DNA of 64,000 bases from Ustilago trichophora. Taxonomy: Eukaryota > Basidiomycota > Ustilaginomycetes > Ustilaginales > Ustilaginaceae. The notes beneath the pieces are model-generated. The model saw only the letters and a program-made list of their open reading frames with translations, was not told the DNA's origin and did no database searches. Shown here one piece after another: positions 19,699 through 30,433 of this stretch; positions within the stretch are counted from its first letter, which is position 1, and each line of letters opens with the position of its first letter. Both the position numbers and the translations under genes were made by a program. The DNA lies in the NCBI GenBank assembly GCA_900323505.1, contig OOIN01000008.1:930001-994000 (forward strand), read 5' to 3'.

Positions 19699-21579
19699 TC
19701 AATCCTCGGTCTTGATAGCATTAGCCATACTGCTGCTGCTAAGACCTTCCTCTGTGATGGAAGCGTCTCCGTTGCTGACATTGGGCGCAGCAGACGAAGC
19801 GTCTCCTTCCACCATCGTAGCGGGAGCAGCTGAGCCCTGTCGCTCGCCGTTTCCCTTGTTTGAGCTCTGCAACGCTGCAGCAATGCGCTGTTTGGTGATT
19901 CTCAACTCGGCATTGACGCGCTCCAACTGCTTCCTCAATTCCAAACCCGTCGTGACTGCGCCGATGAGATTCTCCCACTTTTCGACATTCTTGCTGGTTG
20001 GGAAGATGAGACGCGGGCCCACGGGCGGTTCGGACTCCGCCAGCGTCTGGGTGGTCTTGAGCACCAAGTTGGGTCGTGGGGCGAGCATACGCGTGGAGCG
20101 CAGGTAAACGCCATGGCCAGAAGTTGGATTCGAGGGATTGGTGGTGACGGGCGGCAGCGTTGAGGCTGTTCCAACCAGGTGTGCGTAGGGAGGGCGGGTG
20201 GAGCCTGTACCAGAGACTGCGGCTGCCGTAGATGCACTGGTAGCAACACCAGACAACGGGTCTGCGGCAGCAGCGGCGACGTTGGACGGGAACCGAACGA
20301 TGCATTGCATCTCGTCAAATTGGGCCTGTCGAAGCTCTGCGCGTTGCTTCGAGGTCAGATTCGCCGAAGGCCGCGCTGCTGTCGTTGTTGAAACCCCTGT
20401 TGAGCTGGCACCATCCTCCGCTCCGGGGGTTCCATCCTCGATCTGCTGCAACTTGCGCTTCTTTGCGTTTCCCGCTCGACCTTTGGCATTCTGGTCCTCA
20501 TCCGCCCCCAACAGACTCGCAATCCCCGAACCCGCCGCTGCGACAGCATGCGGACTCGAGCTGGGCAAGCTCTCCCAACCACCCAACAGCCGCAGTAACT
20601 CCTCCCGCTCCGAGGCGTACTTGGCCTCGTTCTGCTCAATACGTCGGATTTCGACGTACAGCGCTTCTTCCTCGGCCAGCTGATCTGGCGTGCGGGTATA
20701 GAGGCGTGCCACTGCCTTCTTGCGCTCCACCTCACGCTGTTTGTCGAATGCATACGTGGCCAGAAGCACTTGTCGAGTCTCGACGTCGTCACTAGAGATA
20801 CGGGAGCGGATGAGCCGCCGACAAATCGCATAGTATCGCGCCTTGAGATCTTCCATACTCCTCTCCTTTGCCGATTGGAGCGGGGCACTGGATGAGCCGG
20901 CAAGGTATGTTGTCTGTGCAGAGGCCCAATCGTATCGATCGTGGATGACGACAAACCGCAGATCGTAGGCGGCGCACAGATCCATCAGATAGTCGGTCTC
21001 TTCCTTTGTCCAATCGTCATCTCGAAGGTGTTGGATGTATTCGTCGTTGGAATAGCTGTATACGCCCGAGTTGGTGTTGAATTCGGAGTACTGGTACTTT
21101 GTTTCCAGGTCTGCGTCTTCTGCTGTTGTTGAAGCTGCGTCTGAACGTGCAGGCGCCCAGTGGTGCAGAATCAGCCCATGATTGATTTCGGGCGTCTCGT
21201 CGTCGATCTGTGTATCCTCACGGGCCGAGTTGAGGAACGGAGTCCATCGCCATTGTCTGGCTTTCTCCTTTCTGCGTTTGAATTTGGGCTTGAACAATCC
21301 TCCTAGCCCCTTGCCTTCTGCGTCGAGGCCATGGGCCATCGCCAGCGTGGGCGCATTGTCGCCTAGCAAGGCGAAGAGCTCGCGCGTCATGCCGTCGTAT
21401 CTGGGTTTCGAGCGCGATGTGGATGCTGCTGATGGGTGCGGGTTGCTGTTGTGTGAGCTGGAGGATTTGCGGTTGCGCGAGGAGGAACCAGAGCCAGAGG
21501 CTTGTGCTGAGGATGAGGGTCGGGCGCCGGACCGCTCGGGAAGCGCGAGAATGTCTCGCACGTCGTTGGAAGAGGCCAT
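19699..21579 (-). CDS. SWC4: SWR1/NuA4 complex subunit SWC4 (DMAP1/Eaf2)
   Basis: 626 aa. The frame is open to 21657, but ATG 21579 gives MASSNDVRDILALP, matching the conserved DVRDIL start of DMAP1/SWC4, so it is chosen. After a Ser-rich linker come FKRRKEKARQWRW (basic), the YSYSNDEYIQHLRDDDWTKEETDYLMDLC block that starts the SANT/Myb-like domain (about 160-230), and the RYDW motif. The segment LYVEIRRIEQNEAKYASEREELLRLLG is the conserved coiled region. The C-terminal third (about 480-600) contains the MLAPRPNLVLKTT and GPRLIFPTSKNVEKWENLIGA segments shared by family members. SWC4 is a shared subunit of the H2A.Z-depositing SWR1 and the NuA4 acetyltransferase complexes. Confidence 0.94.
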   Translation of the reverse strand: MASSNDVRDILALPERSGARPSSSAQASGSGSSSRNRKSSSSHNSNPHPSAASTSRSKPRYDGMTRELFALLGDNAPTLAMAHGLDAEGKGLGGLFKPKFKRRKEKARQWRWTPFLNSAREDTQIDDETPEINHGLILHHWAPARSDAASTTAEDADLETKYQYSEFNTNSGVYSYSNDEYIQHLRDDDWTKEETDYLMDLCAAYDLRFVVIHDRYDWASAQTTYLAGSSSAPLQSAKERSMEDLKARYYAICRRLIRSRISSDDVETRQVLLATYAFDKQREVERKKAVARLYTRTPDQLAEEEALYVEIRRIEQNEAKYASEREELLRLLGGWESLPSSSPHAVAAAGSGIASLLGADEDQNAKGRAGNAKKRKLQQIEDGTPGAEDGASSTGVSTTTAARPSANLTSKQRAELRQAQFDEMQCIVRFPSNVAAAAADPLSGVATSASTAAAVSGTGSTRPPYAHLVGTASTLPPVTTNPSNPTSGHGVYLRSTRMLAPRPNLVLKTTQTLAESEPPVGPRLIFPTSKNVEKWENLIGAVTTGLELRKQLERVNAELRITKQRIAAALQSSNKGNGERQGSAAPATMVEGDASSAAPNVSNGDASITEEGLSSSSMANAIKTED

Positions 21580-22065
21580 CTTTGCCGTACTGCCGCCGCT
21601 CTCGGGTCGGAAAGAGGTTAAATCAGGCTGGATGCGAAGAAGAGCCGGTGCCACCACAACGGAGCTGAGTCTAGGATGGATGGTGTCAATATCAGAAGCT
21701 GCAGGTGTCCGTGTCGACCCTCGAAAGTCAACTTCTGGCTGAAGAGATTCGGCCGAAAAAAATTGAAATGTGATTTGGAAAAGGTCTCACATCTACGCAT
21801 CTTTTTGGGGTGTCGCTTCAATTTGGCTCGTCAAGGGTCCAAGCATCCTGCAGCTTTCACACCATCACTGTCCTTTCAACCGTTTCTTGCTGTCGAACAC
21901 AGGATTCGCCTCAGGCGCTTTGAGGGGGCCCGGCAATTCATTAGGCTGACTCAGAGTCTCGCGGTCGCTCACACCATATCCACTGGGTCCTTCTTATGAT
22001 CACGTCAAACTAGCAAGCAGATGGTTTAGGGAGATGCTGGTGCACAGCATCCATCAAGCATAACA
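21580..22065. other. Divergent promoter region of SWC4 and SIN1/AVO1
   Basis: A 486-bp bidirectional upstream region between two divergent genes, one of the shortest intergenic regions in the window. No specific regulatory site was recognised. Confidence 0.6.
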
Positions 22066-24963
22066 ATGTCGCTCATTGTAGACCCGGACCACCTCATACA
22101 TTCCCTGCGCCTAGCGTATCTCAAACGTATCGACGACCACTATGGGCCGAGGATCATCACCTTCCCATCCATCGCTACTGGTAGGGAAGGCGCCTCAAGT
22201 TCAAGCCAGCTGGACACAGCGCCTTCGTTGTCAACATCTTCCTCGTCCACTTCCTTCTTCGCGTCCTCGTCCACAGCTGTACCCAGAGATGACATCGCAA
22301 GCCGTGCTATGACATCGCTGTCGCACTACAGCACATTCAGCGCCGACTCACATGTGGTGGTGGCAGGGCTGACAGATGCGATTCGTCACCCGGAGCTTGC
22401 GACCATCTATTCTCCCGTACCGGCCGTAGGAGAGTCTGGCCCATTCGGGGGATTTGGTCAGAAGGGGCAAAGAGGAAGGCACGCTGCAGAGGTCGATATT
22501 ACGGAGGATAGATCCGATGCTTTTGAAGATGGCCGCAGACCAGGCAATTTGTCGTATACGCAGACCATCTATGGGCCAGGACGAAGCGGCGCACTCGGGA
22601 TGCGAGTCAATGGCCGTAGAGCAAGTAAGCGCGTGAGTATCAGCTCTGCACACTCTCCTGCGCCGCCAGCGGCGGATAAGGACACCGATGCAACAGATCC
22701 GGATGAGCAGGGATTACAAGAGGCCACGGACTCTTCGGCGGCCGCGCAGTCAGACAGAGCGGGACAAACCGAGGCATTACCCCGCCAACCCATTGATGCA
22801 TTGTCAATCTCGCCTGGCAGTCCATCTGCAAAGTTTGCTAGCACAACGGGCACAGAGAACGTCGAAGGGGAGCAAGGCACAGTGATGGGCAAGCGCGTCA
22901 ACTTTGCCGAGCCCGACTTCCGACCATCTCTGGATGCCGAGCCGTCGTCGGAAGGACAGTCCCTCTCTCCTCGTCCGTCGGGACAGGCTACGGGCCGACA
23001 TGGGTCGATCTACGCAGAAAGCTCGACCGAGTCCAACACTGCGCTGTCCAGTCTAGGCTCGGCAGGCTCTTTGCAGGACGGAAGCTTGGGCTTGACCACG
23101 ATCAACGCCGCAATTACAGGCGGACCGCACTCACCGCACTCTTCAGCGAGTCAAAGCATGGATCCGACGCTCACCGCTCGATCATCTCCCGTCCTGTCCC
23201 GCCCCGCCGTACCGCCGCTGGTCGACATGCCTGCGCTCCCAGCACCACCCAGGATGGTCATATCTGGCACGGATGATAGCGACGAGAACAGCGATTTGAA
23301 CAAGTCGACACGCCCTCACGGCAGACCAAAGCGTCGCGACAGCCGTCGAATGAGCCAACCCAACAGTTCACGACTTGCAGCTCAGTCCGACTACTTTTCC
23401 TCGATCCGTGTCAGTCGCAGTCAGGTGGAAGCGCAGCATGCAAGCCGACCAAAAGGTTCCATACTCAGCTCGATGCTGCAGAAGCAGGATTCGGGCCCCG
23501 AGAATCCTTTTGCTGCTTTCTACGCTGGTATCGCCGGTCGCGCAGCTACCGTTCCGAGCATGACGGTCGAAATCTACTTCCCGTGGGCCGAGAGCCGCCA
23601 GCCGCCGTCCTCATCCCCACCAGCAAGCGGAGCCGTGTCGGTGCACGCCAAGACCAAATGTATGAAGCTCAACATCCGCAAGGACGCCACGATGGAAGAA
23701 GTCATCGGCTATGGACTCTACTGCTACGTCGAAGAGAAATGGAAGCCCGAGCTGGACCCACCTGGCTCATCTCGCTCAGATAGCGAACGGGAAGTCAAGA
23801 CGACGACGATCGGCTGGACGCTCATGATTGTCGAGGATGGCGAAGTGGACGATGATTTCCCTGCCATCGATCAGAGTTTGTTGCTCGGCAAATTTGGAGG
23901 TGATGAGTTTGCGATTTGCGAGGCTACTCCCAATCAGATCCGACAACACAGAGATGCTTACGCCAACATTGCAAGGAGGACGATTCGAGCGCCAACCGCT
24001 TCGAAAACGGTTGCGAGCAAGCTGGGTGTGGCCAGCGAGTCGGTGGCGGCTGGCTCTGGCGCGGTGGATGCTTCACAAAGCACGCTCGCTGGAGGTGCAA
24101 AGAGCGGCGCGGCGGCCATTGCAGGCAATCCTGCCCTGGCAAGTCGTCTTGGGGTGCCAGGTGTCGGAACCCAAGTTCCTGCCGGGTCTCTGATCAACAT
24201 TCAAGGTACACCTATTTTTGCATCGGGGGCACTGTCTCGCAGTGCTCTGGGATCTTCATCACAGTCCATCTTCCTGCGAGTGCTGGTGACGCCCAATCCA
24301 GAGGTGCGATACAAAACCACGCTGCAAGTCCCCTCTGATATGTACTTGGCTGATGTACTCGAGATGATCTGTCGAAAGAGACATCTCTCGAATGTCGATG
24401 AATGGGCGCTGATCGTGCCTGACAAGAGCATTGTTGTACCACTGGATCGGACAGTCGAGTCTCTGCAAGGCAACCATGATCTTGCGCTGGTCCGCCGATC
24501 CAGTCTCGGTGCCTTGGGTGGCGCTGGTGCTCTCAGCAGCTCATCGACCAATCCGAACGCCTCCATCTTCAAACGATACTCTGCCACTTCGGACCCCAAC
24601 GCCTCCTCTGGCCAACCAAAATACACCAAGGCGCTCGACATCGCAGCTGCGTACAAAAGCTATACAGTCTACCGGAAATCACCAATGTTTGGCGGCCGAC
24701 ACAACGAGCGGAGTCTCACCTTGGACGGCGACTGGCTTCACATCATGCCCACAGACATGAAGACGTTCGGCAAGGCGGCGTCGTTCCACGTGTCGAGCGT
24801 AGTTGCTTGCAAGCTATCTAGCAAGCTAGCCAACGGATTCAAGCTGGTGATCTGGAGAGAGAGTCCGAGAGATACCAAGCGGTACGACTTTGAGGCGGAC
24901 TCGGCGCGAATTGCCGCCGAGATTGTACGCGAGATCAACTTGCTCCGCAGTCAGAATTCATAG
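22066..24963 (+). CDS. AVO1: TORC2 subunit Sin1/Avo1
   Basis: Single exon, 965 aa. The N-terminus (MSLIVDPDHLIHSLRLAYL, then DDHYGPRIITF) matches fungal Sin1. A long disordered Ser-rich region follows to ~475. The conserved CRIM domain, which recruits AGC-kinase substrates, lies at about 479-630 and starts NPFAAFYAGIAGRAATVPSM, with the acidic loop DDDFPAIDQS. A Ras-binding-like ubiquitin fold is at about 735-815 (RVLVTPNPEVRYKTTLQVP). A C-terminal PH domain at about 860-962 includes SLTLDGDWLHIMPTDMKTF and ends with an EIVREINLL helix. Function: the TORC2 scaffold at the plasma membrane. All expected domains are present in order. Confidence 0.95.
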   Translation: MSLIVDPDHLIHSLRLAYLKRIDDHYGPRIITFPSIATGREGASSSSQLDTAPSLSTSSSSTSFFASSSTAVPRDDIASRAMTSLSHYSTFSADSHVVVAGLTDAIRHPELATIYSPVPAVGESGPFGGFGQKGQRGRHAAEVDITEDRSDAFEDGRRPGNLSYTQTIYGPGRSGALGMRVNGRRASKRVSISSAHSPAPPAADKDTDATDPDEQGLQEATDSSAAAQSDRAGQTEALPRQPIDALSISPGSPSAKFASTTGTENVEGEQGTVMGKRVNFAEPDFRPSLDAEPSSEGQSLSPRPSGQATGRHGSIYAESSTESNTALSSLGSAGSLQDGSLGLTTINAAITGGPHSPHSSASQSMDPTLTARSSPVLSRPAVPPLVDMPALPAPPRMVISGTDDSDENSDLNKSTRPHGRPKRRDSRRMSQPNSSRLAAQSDYFSSIRVSRSQVEAQHASRPKGSILSSMLQKQDSGPENPFAAFYAGIAGRAATVPSMTVEIYFPWAESRQPPSSSPPASGAVSVHAKTKCMKLNIRKDATMEEVIGYGLYCYVEEKWKPELDPPGSSRSDSEREVKTTTIGWTLMIVEDGEVDDDFPAIDQSLLLGKFGGDEFAICEATPNQIRQHRDAYANIARRTIRAPTASKTVASKLGVASESVAAGSGAVDASQSTLAGGAKSGAAAIAGNPALASRLGVPGVGTQVPAGSLINIQGTPIFASGALSRSALGSSSQSIFLRVLVTPNPEVRYKTTLQVPSDMYLADVLEMICRKRHLSNVDEWALIVPDKSIVVPLDRTVESLQGNHDLALVRRSSLGALGGAGALSSSSTNPNASIFKRYSATSDPNASSGQPKYTKALDIAAAYKSYTVYRKSPMFGGRHNERSLTLDGDWLHIMPTDMKTFGKAASFHVSSVVACKLSSKLANGFKLVIWRESPRDTKRYDFEADSARIAAEIVREINLLRSQNS

Positions 24964-25959
24964 TTGTCTGTATCTCGCACCACGCGAATTTTTTATTTTT
25001 TTTTCTCACACATCTCCAAATTTTACCCCTGTCTGGGTTTCAGTTCGCCTCAAACTTCTTATTTTTGAGTACAAAGCCTGGCCTGGTTACAAAGGTCTGA
25101 CTGTATGCTTCTGTGTATCATTGTATTGCCCGAAGTGTGAGTTTGAGAAAAGCTTACTGTAGTGAGTCAGGTTGCGACCGGCATTCGAAGCAAGAGTGTC
25201 TCAAACAAGCTTGAGTTTTGGAATCTTTCAGGTACTGTCCCCAGGTCGTGTGAAGAGCCTATGACCAACAGGAAGGCAACCCATGCAATTTGACAGGAAT
25301 TACTCGGGAGCATCGGCATCGTTGTGTGAGGAGCCGCAGCGCATGTAATGTCAGCTTGAGGCCTCACACGTTCCATCCACGTTCAGACCTGCTCTTCTAA
25401 GCAAGCAAGAGAAGCCAGAAAGCAGCACACTTGGACGGGTCTGCGGCCGTGCACAAATCGAAGGAAAGAGTCCGTTGTTCTTTCCAGATCCGCTACCAAG
25501 CAACGTGCAGAAGGTGTGCATGCGAGGCTGCACGCCAACCGCCAAGCGAGCCACGCCAGCCGGTGTCGCTTCTGTGATGCAAGAAGACAATATACCAAGA
25601 CAAAGCCCCTTCTAGGGTTTTGTTTTGACTTCGGACGAAAGGTCCGAGCCTGTGCAAGAGCAACGCATACGTCTAGCGAACATCTTTGCAGCACGATGAT
25701 TCGGCGGAAATTTATTGTTACTGTATTTTGCTTTTTCTTTTTCCGTTTTCACCTCTCTCATTTTTGTGCGCTGAGCTAGCTGAATCGATCCTGACCGCTC
25801 TGACCTCTTTGCGCTCTGTAAGATCACACGTTCGAAGTTTCCAGCTATCACAGCAGGTGAAAAGTGCACGAGAGTCGCTATGATTGAGGGGCTCAAATGA
25901 GCCGATACGATACGGATACGGATGTTTCGACGAGTTAGTGTGGTTATGGTGTCAGAATG

Positions 25960-25979
25960 CCGCTCTTCATGAAGAGCGG
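25960..25979. repeat. Perfect 20-bp palindrome
   Basis: The sequence CCGCTCTTCATGAAGAGCGG equals its own reverse complement. It lies about 1 kb past AVO1 in noncoding DNA. It could be a dimeric-protein binding site or chance. Confidence 0.85.
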
Positions 25980-28900
25980 TTACGAATCGAGATAAGGGCG
26001 GCTACTAGAGCCGTGTGTCTCGGTTGATGAGATTTTGACAGTTTGACATGCACACGCAGGGCAGCAGCAGCGTGTGCAGCACCGCGAATTTTCCGGCTGC
26101 ATCTCGAGAAAGTTTCCCTTTCAAGCTGGTCGTGCTTCGGTACCGAGTCTTGGATTAAAGCCGGAAGCTTGCGTCTTCAGGACCCTCGACAGGGAGATTT
26201 CAATGAACTCATTGTGGCGGCCACCAAAAGCTTGCAGTAGCGGCAAAAGCTTAGGCTGCTTCCTAGTCACGGAAGCAGTAGCACCAGGTACGGGGGCGCT
26301 ACGAAGAGTCTTAGTATTTGTCGAAGCGTACCATACAATGGCGCACAAGACGATTATCCTTTCTAGAAGAAGGTTACCGCTTATAGACAGGTGCACGAAG
26401 CAACTCTATCTGTGGTAACTTGCGAATCATGCAATGCTGTTTGCCATCTGCTGACCAAGTCTGCAATGGTGACACACGATCCCTTACATTGCAGCCCCCC
26501 ACTGTACATGGTCCAACGAATGCTGCGACTTTTGGACCTGGTGGTGGGTAGAGACCGATAGGCCAGACTCTTGCGGGAGGAAGTTGCATCTAGCTGTCAT
26601 ACTGTACGGTTGCTTTCTTCTACCGGACCGTTGTAACTTCTTGAGAGATGAAGAAAGACGAGCCAAAAATGAAGGAGATGCTCGCACATGAAGAAGCGAC
26701 ATGTCTGACAACTCTCGGCATTTGTCTCAGCCATGATACTGTGCCGATGAGATGAAAAATGTGGCTGGGGATGGAGGTACTTACGAACGCATTGGTGATG
26801 CTGTCTTGTTGCAAGGCCCAAGAAGGTCGCCGAGCCGCGGAGCCTCTGTAGATTCGGAAGACGGCTTGCTGCAGTGGTGGCGCACTTGAACTCCATTAGC
26901 AACCCACTCAACCCACCATGACCATCACCACCACCTCCAGCACGTCAACGACGGGATGAACGTGCCTTGATGTGACTGTGCAGCTAGCTCCGCAGTCGCA
27001 AGTCCTAAGAGGGATCGACCAATATCCATTTTTTGACGTTTGCATAGAACTGCGAGAAAGATATCATTGTTCGTGCTGCTGCGAGTTGTTGCTTCGACAG
27101 CATGCAAGAAGCAGCTCATCCATCTGTTGGGGGGGCGAGCGCTTGACAGCATAGAAGATTCGATTAGTCAACCGGTCAAGCTTGGAGTCGCCACTCCACT
27201 TTTCAACCTCACGCCAAGTCTGCTTAAAAGAGACAATGCTGATCGAGATTCGATTGGATCCCGGCGGATACGAGTTTGACCAGTCAGACAAGTACGCCAA
27301 CTCCATTGTTGGCTCCACAGACCTCTATGGATGCGAGCTTCGCCAAGTCCTTTCATGGTCGTAAGCGATGGGGTGTAGTGTACTGTAGCGCTTGTGAAAT
27401 GGAACTAAGAGGAACAGCTTTACGGAGGCGAGGCTGGTCAACCTGGCATAAAGGACCAAAAAAGGAAAAAATAAAAATAAAAAAGAAAAAAAAGAAAAGA
27501 AAAAAGGTGTGGGTCTCAATGCACTTCTTGCATCCAGGCGCAGTGAGACAGGTAAGATGCCCAGGGTCTTGCACGTCAATTGCGTCAAGCGAGACAGACG
27601 GGTCTAGATTCTCACGCGTCGGTCGGCTGCCGACTCGATCCTCACGGCCCTGCACACTGGACAGGTCAAGCAGACGGCTATCAACTCCACTCTCTCAAAG
27701 GAAAAGCCACCACCATCTCGAACAAAAAAAAAAAAGAGGCTCTTGAAATGAAGCTAAGCCCTTTTTCGTTTTTGTTTTTGTTTTCGATTTCCATTTCCAT
27801 TTCGGTTGATCCTCGCTTTTGCCTTGAGATTAGCCTCAAAAAGTGGTGCATCTCGTGCATCACGTCACCAAGCTTTTTGTTGCCTCGGTTGCTCCAAATT
27901 GTCCGCTTCTTTGCCTTTTGTTTCCTGCGTTGCCATCGAGTGGGAGCACCAACTCCAGAGTCCGCTGAAATGTACTCGCTCGCCGTGACTTGGACCTTCA
28001 AAGGCTGCCATCCCGTGACGACGCCAGCTTGTCCCGAACGCCCAGCCACATCCAGCTCTTGCCTTATTCCCCCTTGCTCTCTCTCGCCTTTCAGGCTCAG
28101 CTGACTGGATCTAGTAACCTCCTGGCTGCGATGTGACGACCCGAACATGATGCAGCATTTCACGCATCCTAACGTGTAAGTTACGCTTGTCATCACGATT
28201 CGTGCCATTCGTGTGAGTTGAATGCCGTTTCCTTTTCGCCCACCAGTTGGCGTCGGTCGGCTTCGGACACCAACTTCCAACAAAATCGCTTGTGCTCACT
28301 CTGTACATGCTAGCGCCATTCTCACTTTGCTCGCCTCGAGCTTACAATCGTCCAATGGTCCAATTCATGGGACGGCCCCCACACGCGCAGCTTTCTGCCA
28401 AGCGTCCCCGCCCTACTAAATCCATCACTATGCTCTCAAGCCTTGGGAATCGAATGGCTCCTTTCCGACATATTTTGAAGAGAGTGTCCAAGATGCACAT
28501 CCCACAGCTTAAAGACTGCACAGCAAAGCCAAAATAAAAAAGAGGCTTTGCATGCTGCCGCTATTGTTTGAGAGTACCTCATTCCATGAGGCGCAGGTAC
28601 ATGGCAGTACAGCGATTCGACGTTCGTCTGAGATGCCCCACCAAAGATGAAGTAGTCAAGAGAAGCAACGAGCACCCATTACCCGAAAAGGTAGAACTGA
28701 CCCTTGTGGGATTTTGGTGTGGGAATCTGAGAGAAAGACACCAAAGAGAGAGAGAAAGAGAGAGATCGCGAGAAGGGATGCTGAGGCTTAAGCGGGACTG
28801 GTAAGGAGAGCCATAGAGCGAACTAATCGAACCGGTCGGTCCCTGTGTCAGCAGCATCAGCGGGTGTGCCGTTGGCAATTGAATTTTTGCTCTCGATCGA

Positions 28901-29896
28901 TGCAACCCAACTGATCCGTCGAACATTTTTATTTTTACAGTATTTTATTTTATATTTTTCATGTGGGCGATGTTGCTCGCTGCCTTTCCTTTTTCTGTCA
29001 AACTCGGCCTGGACGTGAACTCGCATGCAGGCACTGCGTGTCTCTCTGGGTCACTCGACTCAGATGACTGACGGCCTGCCCCCTTACCGTCCTCAGGCTT
29101 GCCTTTTTCGATTCAGGCTTTTCTGGCTGGTTTCGCTTGGCTTGGCTCAGCCGCTTCTCCTCCTGTCTGGCAAGTTCCGCAATCCTTTGCTTGGCTTGGT
29201 TTTTGGCTGTGCCGCCCTTTTTTTGATTCTCTGTGATGGCCTGACACTTGCTCGTCGTGACTAACCTCATCTCTACCACCATCTCTACCAACATTGTCGA
29301 GTCTCCTCGTCACCAAATCACGTTCCGGCACGGCTTTTGATCTCAACGCGCCTTCACAGGCTAACGAACTTTGTAAGTATCAATCTCTAGACCAACCCAG
29401 CTTCAGTCGCGCTTACTAGCTCGTCGGCAGTGCAGCGCCAGGACCGCTCAAAACCGCACCGCGCCAAGGACAAAAAACAATGCTTTCACTTGTCACCAAT
29501 GCGGGTCGATTCACACGTTCAATCCAGTGGGCACCTTACACTGCAGCGGCAATCGTTTGGGTCCCCTAGCCCACAGTCTGTTCGCCAGCTCGTTTCCTGA
29601 ATGCATGCACGGTGCTCCGCAATCTCAATAATCGCACGCGGACGAATGCACATCGAACCGTGATCACAGCGTTGCTCAATTAGACCGATGCTTCAGTCGT
29701 AACTCGGATCGCCGACAAGCGCCCTTGCGGGACTAGTTTTGCATTTATGCGTTGCCACAATTCTCCCGCTTCGACCTCGATCTTTCATCTCGCAAATGTG
29801 GACCCCCCCCCCACCCCAGCCCCAGCCAAGGAACACAAAACTGACCAGCCCTTCTTATCCCGTCTCCTTCATCCGCCACTTTCATCTTGTTGCTCT

Positions 29897-29925
29897 TGTG
29901 TGTGTGTGTGTGTGTGTGTGTGTGG
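29897..29925. repeat. TG microsatellite
   Basis: About 14 TG units lie some 510 bp upstream of the Msn2-like start codon. Confidence 0.94.
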
Positions 29926-29940
29926 ATCCGGATTCACAGT

Positions 29941-30284
29941 TAACGACCCTCTAACGACCCAGCAATCTCCATCGACAACTCCCTCCCTACCAACGCCAAC
30001 CTCGACATATCACAACCCACTCCACGCCACGCCACCCAGCCAAAGCCACAATCCGACACATTGTACCGCATCTGCCTGCAGCCCCGGCACGGACGTTTGT
30101 CTTCACCACGCGCAATCCAGCCGCGCTTGTCTTTGTCTGTCCACCACACAGTGCCAAGACAGCCAAACCCATTTTGCATCTGCATGCCACTCTTGACGTG
30201 CACCGCTCCCTTCTAACGACTTTGTAACGACCCTCGGCTCCTCCTCCAGCTTTTGAGGAGAGTCCTTTAACGACCTTTACGACC
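29941..30284 (+). promoter_or_regulatory. Cluster of TAACGAC(C) motifs upstream of the Msn2-like gene
   Basis: Five direct copies of TAACGAC lie at 29941, 29952, 30214, 30225 and 30268, and a variant TTACGACC at 30277, all on the plus strand within 345 bp and 150-490 bp before the start codon. They occur as close pairs 11, 11 and 9 bp apart. They could be factor-binding sites or leader elements; because they also resemble fungal branch sites, a role in leader splicing is an alternative. No known factor is assigned. Confidence 0.5.
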
Positions 30285-30433
30285 ACCAGATCAAACCGCT
30301 TCCACGAACTCTTTCCTTCTCTCTTTCCCCTCATTCTCCCCTTACACTCTACACTATCTCACAACTTCTTCCTCTTTCCCCACTCGACTTTCTTGACCAC
30401 ATCCCACACCAAGCTTCACTCAACATCATCACC

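Larger units (their letters stand above)
24964..30433. other. Large gene-free region (5.5 kb) upstream of the Msn2-like gene
   Basis: I could not support any protein or tRNA gene here. Contents: the AVO1 3' flank with T-runs; a perfect 20-bp palindrome (25960-25979); A/T-rich runs at 27460-27510 and 27722-27735; a degenerate GA-rich stretch at 28736-28775; and, in the right 1.1 kb, a TG microsatellite and repeated TAACGAC motifs. The C/T-rich 29,750-30,433 looks like the long leader or promoter of the C2H2 factor. A GTAAGTATC donor-like site at about 29371 may start a leader intron. Long noncoding RNAs cannot be excluded. Confidence 0.5.

Noticed and set aside
26043..27746. Many 60-150-codon frames in the AVO1-to-Msn2 gap
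   Set aside because: Overlap one another on both strands, no motifs, several driven by A/T runs.
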